From contig USPO01000004.1 in the NCBI GenBank assembly GCA_900556575.1, forward strand, positions 1 through 26,516: a DNA stretch of 26,516 nt, read 5' to 3'. Below the pieces are notes generated by a model. The model saw only the letters and a program-made list of their open reading frames with translations, was not told where the DNA came from and did not search any database. The position numbers and the translations under genes are program-made. This DNA is from an uncultured Eubacteriales bacterium (GTDB lineage Bacteria > Bacillota > Clostridia > UBA1381). Shown here in pieces: positions 8,467 through 15,756 of this stretch. Each line of letters starts with the position of its first letter. The first letter of the stretch is position 1.

Positions 8467-8512
8467 AGTATGGGTGTGTAGCAAAATTGATGTTTTGCTG
8501 CAGCACCATACT
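8467..8512 (+). other. Imperfect hairpin between dnaN and the MBL gene
   Basis: AGTATGG (8467-8473) pairs with CCATACT (8506-8512), and GCAAAA (8481-8486) with TTTTGC (8493-8498), with an internal bulge. No U-run follows (the next bases are TAAAAAAAG), so it is not a standard terminator. It may be a processing or attenuation structure just before the ribosome site of the next gene. Confidence 0.4.
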
Positions 8513-8538
8513 TAAAAAAAGTTTACGGAGGCAGCATT

Positions 8539-9165
8539 ATGAAGATTATTGTTCTTGAAAATTACTATACATCTGAAAATTGTTATTTAGTTTATGACGA
8601 AAATACAATGGATGGTGTGGTAATAGATCCTGGATACAAAGCAGAAGAAATAAAGAAACGTGCGGATAAAGAGGGAATTAACATAAAATACATTTTAATT
8701 ACTCATTGTCATTATGACCATATTGAATATTTGGAACAAATAAGAGAAATAACAGGTGCTCCGCTTGCTTCAGGAGATAAGGGAAGTGAGAATATTGGAA
8801 ATCCAAATATAAATCTCACTTATTCGGGTCTTGGAAAAGAAATTTATGCAAAACCTTCAGAAAAAATACTCAGTGATAATGAGGAATTTTATGCAGGAAG
8901 TCTTAAAATTAAGTGCATTTATACACCTGGTCATACGGACTGCGGAGTTTGCTATCTTATAGAAAATGCACTTTTTGCAGGTGATACTCTTTTCCTTAGA
9001 AATTGCGGAAGAAGCGATCTTCCGACAGGAAATCAGGAACAGCTTGCAAATTCGATAAGAACAAAACTCTATTGCTTAGATGATGAAACTTTAGTATTTC
9101 CGGGACATGGAAATTCAACAAGCATCGGATATGAAAAGAAATTTAACTTTTTTGTAAAAGCCTAA
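8539..9165 (+). CDS. MBL-fold metallo-hydrolase (YqgX/glyoxalase II-like)
   Basis: A 208-residue metallo-beta-lactamase-fold hydrolase. Metal ligands are complete: THCHYDH (H56, H58, D60, H61), H132 in GHTDC, D149 in AGDTLF and H190 in FPGHG. The GRSDLPTGN segment and the C-terminal GHGNSTSIGYEKKFN are characteristic of the YqgX/GloB-like branch, whose members often act on thioesters such as S-lactoylglutathione analogues. No substrate can be assigned from sequence. The ribosome site ACGGAGGCAG lies 7-8 nt before ATG 8539. It is followed by hemZ 57 nt downstream, a pairing I recall as common in Clostridia, so co-transcription is likely. Confidence 0.88.
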   Translation: MKIIVLENYYTSENCYLVYDENTMDGVVIDPGYKAEEIKKRADKEGINIKYILITHCHYDHIEYLEQIREITGAPLASGDKGSENIGNPNINLTYSGLGKEIYAKPSEKILSDNEEFYAGSLKIKCIYTPGHTDCGVCYLIENALFAGDTLFLRNCGRSDLPTGNQEQLANSIRTKLYCLDDETLVFPGHGNSTSIGYEKKFNFFVKA

Positions 9166-9222
9166 GATTATTATAAAATAACGGATTTTGCAGAGTAAAA
9201 AGAAAGGATTAATGGTCAAAAA

Positions 9223-10668
9223 GTGCTAATTATTCAAAACGGATATGAATGTGCGTATGAAATGCGGCTTTTTGCCGGATTATATTTCGGATATGACGAT
9301 GATACCGAGATTTTTTCAAATTTCAGGTACGCAGAAAAGAAAATAAATGTATATACACAGATAAATCGAAATGGAAATGCTTATTTTTATGACCATTGGT
9401 TTGATTTTGATGCGGAAAATTCGTCCGAAAGGATGAAAAAAAAGATTTTTACTGCTTCATGCACTCGTTCTTTATGTCATGCGGCGGAGCAGGCGGTAAA
9501 AATAAGCCTGCCGTGGGGAGTAATGTGTGGAATTCGTCCGGCAAAAAATGCAAGAGAAATGAGTGAAGCGGGTTACAATGAGAATGAAGTTCGCCGAATT
9601 TTTAAAGATGTTTATGAAGTGAGTGAAGAAAAGACAGATCTAGCTCTAAAAGTTGCCAAAAATGAGGAATTGCTGCTAAAGGAAATTTCACCGAACAGTG
9701 TTAGCCTTTACATTGGAATTCCTTTTTGTCCTACACGCTGTATTTATTGTTCCTTTGTATCCACAGATATAAGAACAAGTGGAAAATATATGACAGAGTT
9801 TGTTGAAAAGCTTTTGCTTGAAATTGACAAAACAGCGGAAATAATAAAAAAAATCGGTGCTTTTGTTGATAATATATATATAGGCGGAGGTACACCTACA
9901 ACTCTTAGTGCTGAAAATATAAAAAGAATTTGTGACAGACTTCACAAGTACTTTGATTTTTCGAAAATTAAAGAGTTTACACTTGAGGCAGGACGCCCAG
10001 ATACGATAACTGCTGAAAAACTGAAGGCGGCAATTGACGGAGGAGTTGACAGAATAAGTATTAACCCTCAAAGTATGAATTTAAAAACATTAGAAAAAGT
10101 AGGAAGGTCTCACTCTCCGGAAATGGTTAAAGAGTGTTTTGAAACTGCACGGCGTATAGGAATAAAAAATATAAACATGGATTTAATCGCCGGATTGCCG
10201 GGAGAAGATTTTGAAATGTTTAAGTATAGTCTTGATGAAGTAATTAAATTAAATCCGGAGGATATTACTGTACATTCACTTTGTCTGAAAAGGGCTGCAG
10301 ATTTTAACCATAGTGAAAATAAACGTCTGACAGAAGCCGAGCAAATGAATAAAATGCTGGCATATACTCAAGAAAGAATGTCAGAAACCGGAAGAGAGCC
10401 GTACTACATGTACCGCCAAAAAAACAGCAGCGGAAATTTGGAAAATGTGGGATATGCAAAGCCTGGATTTATGAGTACATATAACATAAATATCATGGAG
10501 GAGAAACAGACAATAATTGCTTTGGGGGGCGGCGGTTCAACAAAACTGGTTATAGGCGACAAAATAGAAAGAATATTTAACTTTAAAGATCCGCTTGAAT
10601 ATATCAGGCGATTTAATGAAATTCTTGCAAAAAAAGATGAAATTGCTGAAAAATTAGGAAAAAGTTAA
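9223..10668 (+). CDS. hemZ: HemZ-type coproporphyrinogen dehydrogenase-like radical SAM protein
   Basis: A 481-residue HemN/HemZ-family radical SAM protein. The [4Fe-4S] cysteines are C169, C173 and C176 in PFCPTRCIYCSF; the SAM-binding glycine motif YIGGGTPTTL follows, with LEAGRPDT and SINPQSMN farther on. HemZ proteins differ from classical HemN by an N-terminal extension of about 150 residues, present here. The annotated reaction is oxygen-independent coproporphyrinogen III oxidation, but no other haem gene is visible, so the true substrate is open. The start is unsettled: GTG 9223 fits the frame but lies 14 nt from AGAAAGGA, while ATG 9212, closer to that site, opens a five-codon minicistron. 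One extra A in the run at 9218-9222 would join them. dnaC-like follows after 33 nt. Confidence 0.85.
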   Translation: MLIIQNGYECAYEMRLFAGLYFGYDDDTEIFSNFRYAEKKINVYTQINRNGNAYFYDHWFDFDAENSSERMKKKIFTASCTRSLCHAAEQAVKISLPWGVMCGIRPAKNAREMSEAGYNENEVRRIFKDVYEVSEEKTDLALKVAKNEELLLKEISPNSVSLYIGIPFCPTRCIYCSFVSTDIRTSGKYMTEFVEKLLLEIDKTAEIIKKIGAFVDNIYIGGGTPTTLSAENIKRICDRLHKYFDFSKIKEFTLEAGRPDTITAEKLKAAIDGGVDRISINPQSMNLKTLEKVGRSHSPEMVKECFETARRIGIKNINMDLIAGLPGEDFEMFKYSLDEVIKLNPEDITVHSLCLKRAADFNHSENKRLTEAEQMNKMLAYTQERMSETGREPYYMYRQKNSSGNLENVGYAKPGFMSTYNINIMEEKQTIIALGGGGSTKLVIGDKIERIFNFKDPLEYIRRFNEILAKKDEIAEKLGKS

Positions 10669-10701
10669 AATAAAATCATTTTGAAAGGCAGGTGAATAAA
10701 A

Positions 10702-11670
10702 ATGGCTGAAAGTGAAATTTTAGCACGAGTAAAATCAGCCTATGAGGAAAAAAGAAATCGTGCAGAGGGAGAAAGAAAATATAGGATTTCTGAAGTTAAC
10801 AAGAAATATCCGGAAATAGAGCAAATAGAAAATGAATTTTCTGAACTTGGAATGGCGAATTTAAAAAGAATAGCGGCAGAACCGGAAAGAGCAGCCGAAT
10901 TTAACAGAGAGTTAAAACTGAAGTTTTTAGAACTTACAAATATGAAAAATTCGCTTTTGGAAAAATACTCTATCCCAAAAGATTATAAGGAGCAAAGATT
11001 TGAATGCGTAAAATGCGAAGATACAGGATATACTCCTGACGGAAAACGATGCAAATGTTTTGAACAAAGCATAATAGATGAAGCATTTGGAAGAAAAGAA
11101 CATTTTGAAACTTTGAAAAAGGAAAACTTCAGTTCATTTAAACTAGAATACTATCCTGAGGAAATAGATGATGTAAAACCTAGGGAAACAGCAAAAAAGT
11201 CAGCAGGTCGTGCAAAGCGATTGTGTGAAAATTTTGACAATGAAACCAAAGGACTTATATTTATCGGAGAACCGGGCTTGGGGAAGTCATTTTTATCAAA
11301 CTGTATAGAAGGAAATCTTAGAAGAAGAGGGAAAACCGTACTTTCAGTAAGGGCTGTTCAGCTTTTTAAACTTATGGAAGATTACAAATTTGGCAGAGAA
11401 GAGGACTATGAGTATCTTAGGTATATTTATGAGTCTGATTTGCTTATTATAGATGACTTAGGGACAGAAAATGACAGTCAATTAAACAGTTCTTTCTTTG
11501 ATGAAATTATAAATGATCGTATTTTACACAATAAAAAAACAGTAATCAGTACAAATTATGGCATAGAGGAATTAAGAAATCGATACAGCACAAGATTTAT
11601 TTCAAGATTAGCTGAATATTTTATAGTTAGCTTTCTTTATGGAAGAGATATAAGAATGCAGATATTATAA
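10702..11670 (+). CDS. DnaC/DnaI-like helicase loader ATPase
   Basis: A 322-residue AAA+ ATPase of the DnaC/DnaI/IstB type, which in Firmicutes loads the replicative helicase at the origin. An N-terminal charged helical part (1-90) is followed by a probable zinc module CVKC...CKC (C102, C105, C117, C119), then the ATPase core with Walker A GEPGLGKS (189-196), Walker B LLIIDDLG (247-254), sensor I ISTNYG (282-287) and the arginine-finger region RYSTRFISRL (294-303). The zinc module before the core matches DnaI-type loaders rather than transposon IstB, and there is no transposase nearby. AAAGGCAGGTG precedes ATG 10702. It is the last gene of the MBL-hemZ-dnaC row and ends before a strong terminator; the link to nearby dnaA/dnaN is functional. 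Confidence 0.88.
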   Translation: MAESEILARVKSAYEEKRNRAEGERKYRISEVNKKYPEIEQIENEFSELGMANLKRIAAEPERAAEFNRELKLKFLELTNMKNSLLEKYSIPKDYKEQRFECVKCEDTGYTPDGKRCKCFEQSIIDEAFGRKEHFETLKKENFSSFKLEYYPEEIDDVKPRETAKKSAGRAKRLCENFDNETKGLIFIGEPGLGKSFLSNCIEGNLRRRGKTVLSVRAVQLFKLMEDYKFGREEDYEYLRYIYESDLLIIDDLGTENDSQLNSSFFDEIINDRILHNKKTVISTNYGIEELRNRYSTRFISRLAEYFIVSFLYGRDIRMQIL

Positions 11671-11705
11671 GTATTTGCTTATGCAAAAATAAAAATGGTA
11701 CAAAC

Positions 11706-11748
11706 AAAGAAGGCATTTGTTCGTGCGAGACGAACAAATGCCTTCTTT
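11706..11748. terminator. Strong bidirectional terminator
   Basis: A perfect 19-bp stem, 11706-11724 against 11730-11748, with a 5-nt loop (GCGAG) lies between the converging dnaC-like gene and the lipoprotein gene. A-rich and T-rich ends inside the stem provide short U-tracts for both directions. Confidence 0.85.
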
Positions 11749-11764
11749 CGATTATCCCATATTT

Positions 11765-12076
11765 TTAGTTTCCTGTTACTGCGTCGGTAACGCCTTTTAC
11801 AGTATTTCCGGCTGCATCACCTACGTCCTTAACTGTATCTCCTGCATTTTCCACTGCATTTCCAAGGTCCTTTCCGGCATTGTCCATATCCTTGGAGGCA
11901 TTGGAATCAGCCCTGTCACTGCCGTCATTTATTCCCGGTGTGGGGGAAGCGGTTGTTTGAGCAGTTGGTTCAGCTGTTGATGTTGAATTTTCGGTTGGGG
12001 CGGATGAATTGTTTCCGCAGGCGGTAAGCATAGAGACTATCATTGCCGTAGCAAAAAAATTAGCTAATGTTTTCAT
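11765..12076 (-). CDS. Small secreted lipoprotein with amphipathic low-complexity tail
   Basis: A 103-residue lipoprotein precursor of unknown function. ATG 12076 is chosen because a perfect AAAGGAG lies 7 nt upstream; an upstream extension of the frame has no ribosome site. The signal peptide MKTLANFFATAMIVSMLTAC ends in a lipobox (LTAC), so C20 should be lipidated and the protein anchored on the outer face of the membrane. A Ser/Thr/Pro linker follows (about 24-48), then a tail rich in D, G, N, A and V with loose repeats such as KDVGDAAGNTV, KDLGNAVENAG and KGVTDAV that could form an amphipathic helix. No enzymatic motif is visible. It diverges from the secreted stalk protein gene and shares the terminator with the dnaC-like gene. 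Confidence 0.75.
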   Translation of the reverse strand: MKTLANFFATAMIVSMLTACGNNSSAPTENSTSTAEPTAQTTASPTPGINDGSDRADSNASKDMDNAGKDLGNAVENAGDTVKDVGDAAGNTVKGVTDAVTGN

Positions 12077-12116
12077 AAATTTTCTCCTTTGGTCCAAAAA
12101 AAGCTTATTTGCCGGA

Positions 12117-12145
12117 TTTATCGTGGAAAACCCGGCATTTATCAA
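12117..12145 (-). promoter_or_regulatory. Possible promoter of the lipoprotein gene
   Basis: Minus strand: TTGATA (12145-12140), 17 nt, GATAAA (12122-12117). The -10 is weak. A dyad TGCCGG...CCGGCA covers the spacer and could be an operator or leader hairpin. Confidence 0.35.
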
Positions 12146-12228
12146 ATACTTTGCGGGATAACTTTCTTGTGCACGGTTATTATTTGCATCTGATTAAAAA
12201 ATTATTAAAAATTATTTCAAAAAATAAA

Positions 12229-12255
12229 TGGAACTTTTTTTGTATACTTATCGTC
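12229..12255 (+). promoter_or_regulatory. ECF-sigma-type promoter of the repeat/stalk protein gene
   Basis: TGGAACTTTTT begins at 12229 and CGTCTAAAT at 12252, with 17 nt between GGAAC and CGTC. This matches the bipartite GGAAC / CGTC pattern of ECF sigma factors rather than the housekeeping hexamers. The 308-bp divergent region holds no gene; besides this site it contains the lipoprotein promoter and a second TTGTATAC-containing stretch at about 12337. The leader to the ATG at 12385 is about 120 nt. Confidence 0.5.
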
Positions 12256-12384
12256 TAAATAAATGAAAGCCAAAAAGATACTGGATTTTCAGAACGTAAA
12301 TGGGAAAAGTACAAAAAACGGTAATTTATCTGAATTTTGTATACTGCCCAAAACTATATATAAGGGTAAAATGGAGGAAATATT

Positions 12385-13839
12385 ATGAACAAGAAGATTA
12401 TAGCATTATTGCTTGCGGCAGGTATGCTTAGTGCATCAGCGGCGGCGTTTGCTGAGAATGCACCGGCATCAGCCTCAGAGGATGTGGTTGTTACATCACA
12501 GGTAACAGAGTCAGCGGAAATTCCGTATACAGATACAGTTATAAAGTCTGTATCAGACAAGGAACTTACAGCAGAAAGCGGTACATATTCTGTATCTGAC
12601 AAAACTTTGGTGTTTGATAACACAGGCAAGGAAATAAAGCTTGCGGATTTAAAGGCAGACGATAAGGTATTTGTTGTTTCAAAGGACGGCAAGACAGCTG
12701 AAATAGTTGTACTTCAGGTTGAGGACAGCGTTAACAGTATTACAGTTGATACATTTGTAAAGAGCGACAGCTTTGGATACGTTGTAAACTCATCAAACGA
12801 TTTAGCTTTAAATCTTGATGAAAATTCGGTAATAGTTGATACCGAGGGAAAGGCTTTAAAGGCTGAAGATACGGTAGGCAAGAAGCTTTTGGTATTCTGT
12901 GGAGTAGTAACAATGAGTATGCCGGGACAGACATATCCGGATAAGGTTGTTGTATTGGGTGACGGAGAAGCAGCTGAGGATAAGGCTGAATCAGCTGTAA
13001 AGACAGCTAATTTCTATGCCGGAGAAGAAAAAAACTCATATACGGCAGGTGATAATTCACTTGTAATTTTTGTCGGTGAAAAAACAGAGGTTGTAGATGC
13101 TGACGGAAAAGCATATACAGGTTCACTCGATAAAAAGAACCTTACAGTTTCATACACTGTTGAAACAAGAAGCATTCCGCCGCAGACAACTCCGGAGAAG
13201 ATTGTTGTAAACGGTGATGAGGTAACAAGTACAACATTAACAGACACATTCTTCAAATCAGAGGATGAGGAGGGTGCATATATTTCATCTGACAACAAGC
13301 TTTTGATATTTGTCGGCGAGAAAACAAAGGTGACAGATAAGGACGGAAAGGCATACACAGGCTCACTCGATAATAAGGACTTAACAGTAACCTACACATA
13401 CTCAACAAGAAGCATACCGGCACAGACAACACCGGAAACAATAGTTGTTGAGGGAGAGGGTACAAAGACACAGGCTCCTGTTCCGACACTTGCACCGGAA
13501 ATCACAGCAGCACCGGCGGAGATTAAGAATGTCGAGGCAGGTAACTTCAAGTCAGAGGTTAAAAAGACAGTTGACGGAATAGTTCTTTTACCGGTAAGAG
13601 GAATTTGTGAAGCACTTGGAATAAAGGTTGACTGGGACGGAGAAAAGTCACAGGTTGAATTAACGGGCAAGACAAGCACAGTAAGCTTTATTGTAAATTC
13701 AGACTCATTTGATGCAGAGGACGGAAAGAGTGCAAAGGCTCAGATTATTGAGGACAGAACATATGCTCCGTCAGGCTTATTCTCAAAGCTTGGATTAAAG
13801 CTTAATCAGAATGATGATACAGTTGTTGTAAGTGAATAA
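12385..13839 (+). CDS. Secreted repeat protein with C-terminal stalk (copper amine oxidase N-terminal-like) domain
   Basis: A 484-residue secreted protein of unknown function. The signal peptide is residues 1-23, cut after AFA. Four beta-rich repeats of about 75-80 residues follow: a degenerate one at about 50-111, then 121-196, 205-280 and 284-360. The last two are nearly the same and share VGEKT, DGKAYTGSLD, RSIP-QTTPE and IVV-G. A Pro/Thr/Ala linker (361-380) leads to a stalk domain (about 385-484) with the hallmark LLPVRGICEALGIKVDWDG and DRTYAPSGLFSKLGL. Such domains are surface modules in Clostridia; despite the family name no copper chemistry is implied. ATG 12385 has ATGGAGGAA upstream. 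It diverges from the lipoprotein gene, has an ECF-type promoter and its own terminator. Function may be cell-envelope related, by inference from promoter type and location. Confidence 0.8.
   Translation: MNKKIIALLLAAGMLSASAAAFAENAPASASEDVVVTSQVTESAEIPYTDTVIKSVSDKELTAESGTYSVSDKTLVFDNTGKEIKLADLKADDKVFVVSKDGKTAEIVVLQVEDSVNSITVDTFVKSDSFGYVVNSSNDLALNLDENSVIVDTEGKALKAEDTVGKKLLVFCGVVTMSMPGQTYPDKVVVLGDGEAAEDKAESAVKTANFYAGEEKNSYTAGDNSLVIFVGEKTEVVDADGKAYTGSLDKKNLTVSYTVETRSIPPQTTPEKIVVNGDEVTSTTLTDTFFKSEDEEGAYISSDNKLLIFVGEKTKVTDKDGKAYTGSLDNKDLTVTYTYSTRSIPAQTTPETIVVEGEGTKTQAPVPTLAPEITAAPAEIKNVEAGNFKSEVKKTVDGIVLLPVRGICEALGIKVDWDGEKSQVELTGKTSTVSFIVNSDSFDAEDGKSAKAQIIEDRTYAPSGLFSKLGLKLNQNDDTVVVSE
12745..13464 (+). 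repeat. Intragenic protein-level repeats in the stalk protein
   Basis: Three successive units, 12745-12972, 12997-13224 and 13234-13464, encode the related repeats. The last two also share DNA, for example GCATATACAGG / GCATACACAGG followed by TTCACTCGAT / CTCACTCGAT. Recent duplication of the third unit to make the fourth is the simplest reading. Confidence 0.7.
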
Positions 13840-13851
13840 TTTAATAAAAAA

Positions 13852-13900
13852 TAAAGGCTTGAGGCAAATTTGTCTCAGGCTTTTATTTTTTTATTTTTTT
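13852..13900 (+). terminator. Terminator after the repeat/stalk protein gene
   Basis: A 14-bp stem with three G-U pairs (13852-13865 with 13872-13885), a 6-nt loop, then a long run of T. Confidence 0.85.
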
Positions 13901-13955
13901 TCGACCATATCAAAATAATAATTAAGATTTGCATGAAAAAAATTAATTTCATATA

Positions 13956-13984
13956 TTGACCTATTGCAAAATAAATGATATAAT
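13956..13984 (+). promoter_or_regulatory. araA promoter
   Basis: TTGACC (13956-13961), exactly 17 nt, TATAAT (13979-13984). The leader of about 65 nt contains a stem GCAAAG/CTTTGC (13996-14001 with 14013-14018). A CCCT (14026-14029) can pair with the AGGG that starts the ribosome site (14040-14043). ATTTTGTAC at 14005-14013 resembles half of the Bacillus AraR operator, which is weak evidence for arabinose control. Confidence 0.75.
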
Positions 13985-14054
13985 ATCCGTAAAAGGCAAA
14001 GAAAATTTTGTACTTTGCATAAAAGCCCTTGCGGCATTTAGGGAGGAATATCAA

Positions 14055-15533
14055 ATGAATTCAATTAAGAATTACAAGTTCTGGTTTGTAACCGGAAGTC
14101 AGCACCTTTACGGTGAGGAAACATTGAAGCAGGTTGCGGCGGACAGTGAGACAATGGTTAAGGGACTTAACGAAAGCGGAAAGCTTCCGGCTGAAATCGT
14201 AGTTAAGCCGACTGTTAAGACTCCGGCTGAAATTACACGAATTTTCAAAGAAGCATCAAAAGATGACGAGTGTGCCGGAGTTATTTGCTGGATGCACACA
14301 TTCAGTCCGTCGAAGATGTGGATAAACGGATTGAAGAACTTTAAGAAGCCGTATTGTCATTTCCATACACAGTGTAACAGAAACATTCCGTTCAGTGAGA
14401 TAGACATGGATTTCATGAATCTTAATCAGTCTGCACACGGCGACAGGGAGCATGGATTTATCGGCGCAAGACTCCGTATGGCGAGAAAGATAATTGTAGG
14501 CTATTGGCAGGATGAAGAGCCGCAGGACAAACTTGCTGCTTGGATGAGAAGTGCATACGGTGTTATGGTTTCGGAAAACCTTAAAATGGTTCGTTTCGGT
14601 GATAATATGCGTCAGGTTGCCGTTACAGAGGGCGATAAGGTTGAAGCTGAAATTAAGTTTGGCTGGGATGTTGAATATCAGCCTGTAGGTGCATTGGTTG
14701 AGGCAATGGGAACAGTTACGGAAGCTGAAATCGATGCAAAGGTTGAAGAGTATAAGTCACGCTATGACATTGATACAGATAACATGGATGCCGTTCGTTA
14801 TCAGGCAAAGGAAGAATTAGGTATAAGAAAAGTGTGCGAGGAAAACGGATACAGTGCATTTGTTACTAACTTCCAGGATCTTTACGGACTTGAGCAGCTT
14901 CCGGGACTTGCCGCACAGAATATGATGTATGACGGTTACGGCTTCGGTGCTGAGGGTGACTGGAAGGTTGCAGCAATGGATGTTATCATGAAGTCTATGT
15001 CCGAGGGCATGACAGGCGGAACCGCTTTCATGGAAGACTATACATATCACTTTGAAAAGGGAAATGAGCATATCTTGGGTGCACATATGCTTGAGGTAGA
15101 CCCGACAATTGCAGCGGACAGACCGAAAATACAGGTACATCCGTTAGGAATAGGCGACAGAAAGGATCCGGCAAGAATTATATTCAATTCAAAGAAGGGC
15201 AGTGCAATAGTTGCTTCTCTTATCGACATGGGCGGCAGAATGAGACTTATCGTAAATGATATAAATGCGTGCAATCCGCTCGAGCCGATGCCGAAACTTC
15301 CGGTTGCAGGTGTTATGTGGAAACCAGAACCGTCACTTGCTGTTTCGGCAGAAGCATGGATTATGGCGGGAGGTGCTCACCACAGCGTACTTTCGTATGA
15401 CGTAACGGCAGAGATGCTGCGTGACTGGTGCAGAATGATGGATATTGAGTTCGTACACATCAATAAGGACACAAAGCTTTCGGAGCTTGAAAAGGAACTT
15501 ATGTGGAATGACCTGGCATATAAATTAAGATAA
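14055..15533 (+). CDS. araA: L-arabinose isomerase
   Basis: A 492-residue L-arabinose isomerase, converting L-arabinose to L-ribulose with a Mn2+ ion. The N-terminus FWFVTGSQHLYG and the conserved HTFSPSKMWI are diagnostic. The metal and catalytic set is present: E300 in GFGAEGDW, E327 in AFMEDYTYHF, H344 in GAHMLEVDP and the histidine pair in GGAHHSVL. ATG 14055 is chosen because GGGAGGAA lies about 8 nt upstream and gives the family N-terminus; a longer frame begins inside the promoter. The gene stands alone between two terminators. No araB, araD, transporter or regulator is near it, so later steps must be encoded elsewhere. L-arabinose from pectin side chains would fit the PL11 lyase farther on. 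Confidence 0.96.
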   Translation: MNSIKNYKFWFVTGSQHLYGEETLKQVAADSETMVKGLNESGKLPAEIVVKPTVKTPAEITRIFKEASKDDECAGVICWMHTFSPSKMWINGLKNFKKPYCHFHTQCNRNIPFSEIDMDFMNLNQSAHGDREHGFIGARLRMARKIIVGYWQDEEPQDKLAAWMRSAYGVMVSENLKMVRFGDNMRQVAVTEGDKVEAEIKFGWDVEYQPVGALVEAMGTVTEAEIDAKVEEYKSRYDIDTDNMDAVRYQAKEELGIRKVCEENGYSAFVTNFQDLYGLEQLPGLAAQNMMYDGYGFGAEGDWKVAAMDVIMKSMSEGMTGGTAFMEDYTYHFEKGNEHILGAHMLEVDPTIAADRPKIQVHPLGIGDRKDPARIIFNSKKGSAIVASLIDMGGRMRLIVNDINACNPLEPMPKLPVAGVMWKPEPSLAVSAEAWIMAGGAHHSVLSYDVTAEMLRDWCRMMDIEFVHINKDTKLSELEKELMWNDLAYKLR

Positions 15534-15555
15534 TTTTTATGTATGATAAAAAATG

Positions 15556-15602
15556 AACAAATAGCGGGCAAAAAAAGCATAATTTTTGCCCGTTATCTGT
15601 TT
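15556..15602 (+). terminator. Terminator after araA
   Basis: The stem AACAAATAGCGGGCAAAAA pairs with TTTTTGCCCGTTATCTGTT with one mismatch and one G-U pair. The loop is about 9 nt and a short T-run follows. Confidence 0.75.
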
Positions 15603-15680
15603 TACATTAAGCTTTTTTTCGATGAAATCCCTGTATTTTTGACTAAATAAAAAAATTTTGCATATATTTTGAATATTCTC

Positions 15681-15709
15681 TTGATTTTTGACGAGCTTTA
15701 TAATATAAT
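15681..15709 (+). promoter_or_regulatory. purC promoter
   Basis: TTGATT (15681-15686), 17 nt, TATAAT (15704-15709). No purine riboswitch core is visible in the roughly 40-nt leader. Confidence 0.65.
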
Positions 15710-15756
15710 ATACAGTGTAATATAAGGCAATCGCCGTGAAAGGAATGATTTTTAAG

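Noticed and set aside
8467..8512. Hairpin after dnaN as a rho-independent terminator
   Set aside because: The stem is interrupted and is followed by A-rich, not T-rich, sequence on both strands.
10702..11670. IstB-type transposition helper
   Set aside because: The ATPase core is similar, but the CxxC...CxC module, the replication context and the lack of a transposase or terminal repeats favour a DnaI/DnaC helicase loader.
11717..11980. Plus-strand cysteine-rich open frame of 87 codons
   Set aside because: It begins inside the terminator and lies antisense to the lipoprotein gene, whose lipobox and ribosome site are clear. The cysteines are shadows of Ala/Thr/Asn codons.
13956..14054. N-terminal extension of araA by 33 codons
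   Set aside because: It begins within the -35 element of a consensus promoter, and the family N-terminus with a strong ribosome site starts at 14055.
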